Origin: an uncultured Anaerococcus sp.
Lineage (GTDB): Bacteria; Bacillota; Clostridia; Tissierellales; Peptoniphilaceae
DNA: 9,459 nt
NCBI GenBank assembly: GCA_900550345.1
Contig: URRX01000048.1
Span: forward strand, 1-9,459
Direction: 5' to 3'
Part shown: in pieces, positions 7,171 through 9,459 of the stretch
Layout: the number at the start of each line of letters is the position of its first letter
Position numbering within the stretch: position 1 is the stretch's first letter
Translations under genes and position numbers: made by a program
Notes under the pieces: model-generated
What the model was told of the DNA's origin: nothing
The model's input: the letters and a program-made list of their open reading frames with translations, nothing else
The model's database searches: none

Positions 7171-7312
7171 GTTACCTCCAAATATTCGCATAAAAAAATG
7201 GGTACTCAAAGTACCCAAAAAATTTACAATATAATTAGAAATATTCTAATAGAGATTGTAACCTGAAAACAATAAGTCGGCAGGTGAGTATCGGGTACTT
7301 CTTTAACTCTCT
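7171..7312 (-). ncRNA. infC operon leader (probable L20-responsive attenuator)
   Basis: This leader of about 142 nt has three parts in transcript order. First comes GAAGTACCC (7301-7293), followed by a hairpin ACCTG (7285-7281) / CAGGT (7265-7261) with a 15-nt loop. Second is a long AT-rich hairpin at 7261-7224, with TTACAAT pairing ATTGTAA and an inner ATTAGA/TCTAAT stem. Third is a strong terminator at 7217-7192. AAGTACCC (7300-7293) is perfectly complementary over eight bases to GGGTACTT (7216-7209), the terminator 5' arm, so it can act as an antiterminator. In Bacillus subtilis bL20 binds the infC leader and promotes termination. The position and the switch design fit that mechanism, but I cannot prove L20 binding from sequence alone. 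Confidence 0.82.
7192..7217 (-). terminator. Attenuator terminator in the infC leader
   Basis: On the minus strand GGGTAC (7216-7211), loop TTTGA and GTACCC (7205-7200) form a perfect six-pair stem, followed by A and seven U (7198-7192). It lies only about 20 bases before the infC ribosome binding site, so it is a leader attenuator and not the end of a gene. It would also stop transcripts that come in from the upstream dehydrogenase gene. Confidence 0.92.
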
Positions 7313-7318
7313 TTTGAT

Positions 7319-7347
7319 ATGATACAAGAATTTTCTTTCTTTGTCAA
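7319..7347 (-). promoter_or_regulatory. Sigma-A promoter of the infC-rpmI-rplT operon
   Basis: A perfect TTGACA -35 (7347-7342) is separated by 17 bases from a TATCAT -10 (7324-7319, five of six consensus bases). Transcription should start near 7312. The -35 begins only ten bases after the stop codon of the dehydrogenase gene. Confidence 0.88.
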
Positions 7348-7356
7348 ATTTTATTT

Positions 7357-8733
7357 TTAATTTCTTTGGTTTAATATTCTTGCCATTTCAACACCAGATG
7401 CTGATGCTTGAGATAGAGAATGTGTTACTCCTGATCCATCTCCAAGAACAAATAAATTATTTTGACTTGTTTCAAATTCTTCGTTTACTTCTACAACAGA
7501 ATTATAAAATTTAACTTCTATTCCATATAAAAGTGTATCGTCGTTTGCCATTCCTGGTGCAATTTTATCAAGAGCATAAATCATTTCTATAATGTCATCT
7601 AGTTGTCTTTTTGGCATAACCAATGATAAATCTCCTGCTGTTGCATTTAGTGTTGGTCTTAAGAAAGATTTTTTCATTCTTCTTTCTGATGATCTTCTTC
7701 CTTTTACAAGATCTCCAAATCTTTGCATTAATACTCCACCACCAAGCATATTTGAAACTTTTGCTATTGATTCTCCATACTCATTAGAATCTTTAAATGG
7801 TTCTGTAAATCTATTTGTAACCAAAAGAGCAAAGTTTGTATTGTTTGTTTGAAGTTCAGGATTTGCATATGAATGTCCATTTACAGTTATAATTCCATTT
7901 GTATTTTCTGTTACTACTTCTCCATAAGGATTCATACAAAATGTTCTTACTAGATCGTTATATTGTTTTGTTTGATATACGATCTTTGCCTCATAGACTT
8001 TATCTGTTATATGTTTAAAAACTTCTGCAGGAACTTCTACACGAACTCCAATATCTACTCTATTTTTTTTCATCTCAACATCAAAATCTTGGCAAGTTTC
8101 TGAAATCCATTTTGATCCTGATCTTCCAGCAGCAAGAACTAGGTACTTACATTTTATTGTTTCGTTTTTATCAGTTTTTACAAAATAATATCCATCTTCA
8201 AATTCTACACTTATAACTTTTGTCATAAATTCAAAATCTATTGTATCTTTTACATAATCATAGATTTTTTGTAGAATTTCTCTATTTCTTTCTGTACCAA
8301 AATGACGAACTTTTGCTGTTAATAAGTGAAGATCATTTTTCAGACACTCTGTTTTTAAACCAGTATTTTCTGTTGAATAAAGTGTTGCATCTCCCTTATC
8401 AAAATCCATCAAAACATCATCAACATATTCCATTAATTCTAGAGCTTTTTTTTCTCCAATATAATTATGTAAATCTCCACCAAAATTGGTTGTAATGTTA
8501 TATTTTCCGTCAGATAAAGTTCCTGCTCCACCAAATCCATACATTATATTACAAGGTTTACATCCGATACAAGAATCTACTTTTCCTTCAGAAATCGGAC
8601 ATTTTCTAGCCTTAACTTTTCTTCCTGCATCTATCACACAAACTTTTTTATTTGAATTTAATTTGGTAAATTCGTAGGCCATAAAAGATCCACTTGCTCC
8701 ACTACCTACTACAACAACATCATATTCTTTCAT
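7357..8733 (-). CDS. FAD-dependent dehydrogenase, COG2509-type NAD(P)/FAD oxidoreductase
   Basis: The 458-residue protein is a soluble flavoprotein of unknown substrate. The N-terminus has a Rossmann FAD-binding motif (VVVGSGASGSF, 7-17) and an acidic strand end (VIDAG, 33-37). A cluster of four cysteines follows: Cys45, Cys55, Cys58 and Cys61 in CPISEGKVDSCIGCKPC. It leads into GFGGAGTLSDGKYN (66-79), the signature of the COG2509 dehydrogenases. LVLAAGRSGS (about 200) is the second nucleotide-contact motif. The C-terminus has LFVLGDGSGVTHSLSQASASG, the flavin-closing motif. The cysteines could bind metal or an Fe-S cluster, or do redox work; I cannot tell which. The ATG at 8733 has AAAGGA five bases upstream and its own extended -10 promoter. 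It is not part of the infC operon, though no clear terminator separates them. No membrane segment or signal peptide is visible. Confidence 0.88.
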   Translation of the reverse strand: MKEYDVVVVGSGASGSFMAYEFTKLNSNKKVCVIDAGRKVKARKCPISEGKVDSCIGCKPCNIMYGFGGAGTLSDGKYNITTNFGGDLHNYIGEKKALELMEYVDDVLMDFDKGDATLYSTENTGLKTECLKNDLHLLTAKVRHFGTERNREILQKIYDYVKDTIDFEFMTKVISVEFEDGYYFVKTDKNETIKCKYLVLAAGRSGSKWISETCQDFDVEMKKNRVDIGVRVEVPAEVFKHITDKVYEAKIVYQTKQYNDLVRTFCMNPYGEVVTENTNGIITVNGHSYANPELQTNNTNFALLVTNRFTEPFKDSNEYGESIAKVSNMLGGGVLMQRFGDLVKGRRSSERRMKKSFLRPTLNATAGDLSLVMPKRQLDDIIEMIYALDKIAPGMANDDTLLYGIEVKFYNSVVEVNEEFETSQNNLFVLGDGSGVTHSLSQASASGVEMARILNQRN

Positions 8734-8766
8734 AATATTCCTTTCTTACTTTTGCATACATTAGTA

Positions 8767-8775
8767 ATTATAGCA
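8767..8775 (-). promoter_or_regulatory. Extended -10 promoter of the FAD-dependent dehydrogenase gene
   Basis: The minus strand reads TGCTATAAT: a perfect TATAAT -10 (8772-8767) with a TG one base upstream (8775-8774), the extended -10 form. The -35 region is weak (TTTCTT at 17 bases spacing), which extended -10 promoters tolerate. The start would fall near 8760, giving a leader of about 27 nt. Confidence 0.7.
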
Positions 8776-8826
8776 TTTAAATCAATAAAAAGAAATGATT
8801 TTATATACTTTTAGCTTCAAATTTAA

Positions 8827-8848
8827 TATAATAAAAAATAGAAAGGAG
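8827..8848 (+). promoter_or_regulatory. Putative -10 element and ribosome binding site of the SdpI-like gene
   Basis: A TATAAT at 8827-8832 lies in an AT-rich stretch; the hexamer 17 bases upstream (TATACT) is not a good -35. AAGGAG at 8843-8848 sits six bases before the ATG at 8855 and fixes that start over an earlier in-frame ATG at 8795, which has no binding site. The promoter part is weak evidence; the binding site is clear. Confidence 0.5.
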
Positions 8849-8854
8849 AAATTC

Positions 8855-9459
8855 ATGAAAGAAAATAAGAAAAATTTATTTTTTTCAACTACAATATTTA
8901 TCTTATCTATAATTTTGGCTTTAGTATTTTATGATAGACTTCCAGAAAGAATTCCAATTAATTTTGATTATTCTTCAAGCGCTGACTTTTATGCCAACAA
9001 AACCAAGACTCTTTTATTTGTTATTACTTTTTTGATTTTACTTTATATTGCACTTTTTTTGATTATTAGTCTTGATCCAAAGTCTGAAAAGCATGACCAA
9101 AATTATAAATTTTTTGATTGTAAGTTTAACTATCTGGAAAACTTATAATGAAAATATTGATGTAGAAAGAATTATCTTAGCTCTTATTTCGTTATTAGTT
9201 GCCATAAGTGGGATTTTTATGCCAAAAATAAAAAGAAATTATACCATGGGTTTTAGAACTTCTTGGGCAATGGAAGATGATTATGTGTGGAAAAAAACTC
9301 AAAAGTCTGCTGGTATTTTATTTTTTATTAGTGGAGTTTTATCCTTATTTACCTTAACATTATCATTTAAATATGGCCTTTATGTCCTTTTGTCCTCTTT
9401 ATTAATTTCAAGCTTAATTACCTTTATTTATTCTTATTTGGTTTTTAGAAAAAATAAAA
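8855..9459 (+). pseudogene. SdpI-family membrane protein, broken by a one-base frameshift; 3' end at window edge
   Basis: The ATG at 8855 opens a membrane protein whose first half has an N-terminal helix (FFSTTIFILSIILALVFY), the DUF1648 pattern LPERIPINFDYSSSADFYANKTK and a second helix ending in SLDPK. The frame then stops at 9146-9148. From about 9111 the family continues in the frame one base over: LIVSLTIWKTYNENID, a helix ILALISLLVAISGIFM, MPKIKRNYTMGFRTSWAMEDDYVWKKTQKSAG, and two further helices to the window end. The segment GFRTSW...VWKKTQ is the SdpI core motif (family form GIRTPW...VWxKTH). Removing one T from the T6 run at 9110-9115 joins both halves into about 201 residues, near the family's full length of ~210. 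SdpI in Bacillus subtilis is the immunity protein and receptor in the SDP toxin system; most homologues have unknown roles. It is divergent to the dehydrogenase and no sdpC-like toxin gene is visible here. A sequencing error is a serious alternative to true inactivation. Confidence 0.85.

Noticed and set aside
7171..7218. N-terminal extension of infC starting at TTG (7218) or ATG (7191)
   Set aside because: The TTG lies inside the terminator stem and the ATG directly follows the U tract without a ribosome binding site. The GGAGG at 7179-7175 fits only the ATT at 7170.
8795..8854. Earlier ATG at 8795 for the SdpI-like gene
   Set aside because: There is no ribosome binding site before it, the extra residues do not resemble the family, and it would lie upstream of the likely -10. 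The ATG at 8855 follows AAGGAG.
9107..9118. Programmed ribosomal frameshift at AAATTTTTTG in the SdpI-like gene
   Set aside because: The known -1 slippery mechanism would move into the wrong frame. A +1 shift is required, no stimulator or rare codon is obvious, and the family is not known to use recoding.
8855..9459. A complete SDP toxin-immunity system
   Set aside because: Only an SdpI-like gene is present in the window; no sdpA, sdpB or sdpC-like gene or SdpR-type regulator is visible next to it. Most SdpI-like proteins occur without the toxin.

Overview
The window is AT-rich DNA from a low-GC Gram-positive bacterium. The evidence is the A/T-ending codon use, strong GGAGG ribosome binding sites, a T-box leader in front of pheS, and an infC-rpmI-rplT operon with a leader attenuator. 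PheS and PheT look Firmicute-like, and the gene set (pheS-pheT-zapA followed by a U32 family protein) fits anaerobic Clostridia or Tissierellia, for example the Peptoniphilaceae. The genus is my inference and not proven by the sequence.

Layout. Nearly everything runs on the minus strand, so the transcription order goes from high to low coordinates. At the right, a divergent pair shares a 121-nt intergenic region. An SdpI-like membrane protein gene runs right (8855 to the window edge) and is interrupted by a one-base frameshift in a T run. A FAD-dependent dehydrogenase of the COG2509 type runs left (8733 to 7357). Next comes a consensus sigma-A promoter and a leader of about 140 nt with a terminator and a perfect 8-bp competing antiterminator. 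This is followed by infC (ATT start), rpmI, rplT and a TrmH/SpoU family rRNA methyltransferase gene, which overlaps rplT by one base. A T-box leader with a UGGU bulge and a terminator (5153 to about 5328) precedes pheS, pheT, zapA and a U32 family gene cut by the left window edge. Within each operon the genes are packed so tightly that stop codons overlap the next ribosome binding site or start codon.

How it works together. The first operon supplies initiation factor IF3 and ribosomal proteins bL35 and bL20, and its leader fits the known L20 autogenous attenuation scheme. The second operon supplies phenylalanyl-tRNA synthetase and is expected to be switched on by uncharged tRNA-Phe. The cell-division protein ZapA and the U32 enzyme appear to be carried along in that transcript. 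No strong terminator is seen between rplT/trmH and the T-box, so the T-box terminator probably also ends the ribosomal-protein transcript. There are no tRNA or rRNA genes, insertion sequences, CRISPR arrays or large repeats. This is mostly a core housekeeping region and I do not see a novel multi-gene system. The most interesting parts are the two RNA attenuators, the ATT start of infC, the Phe-controlled U32 gene and the frameshifted SdpI-like gene.
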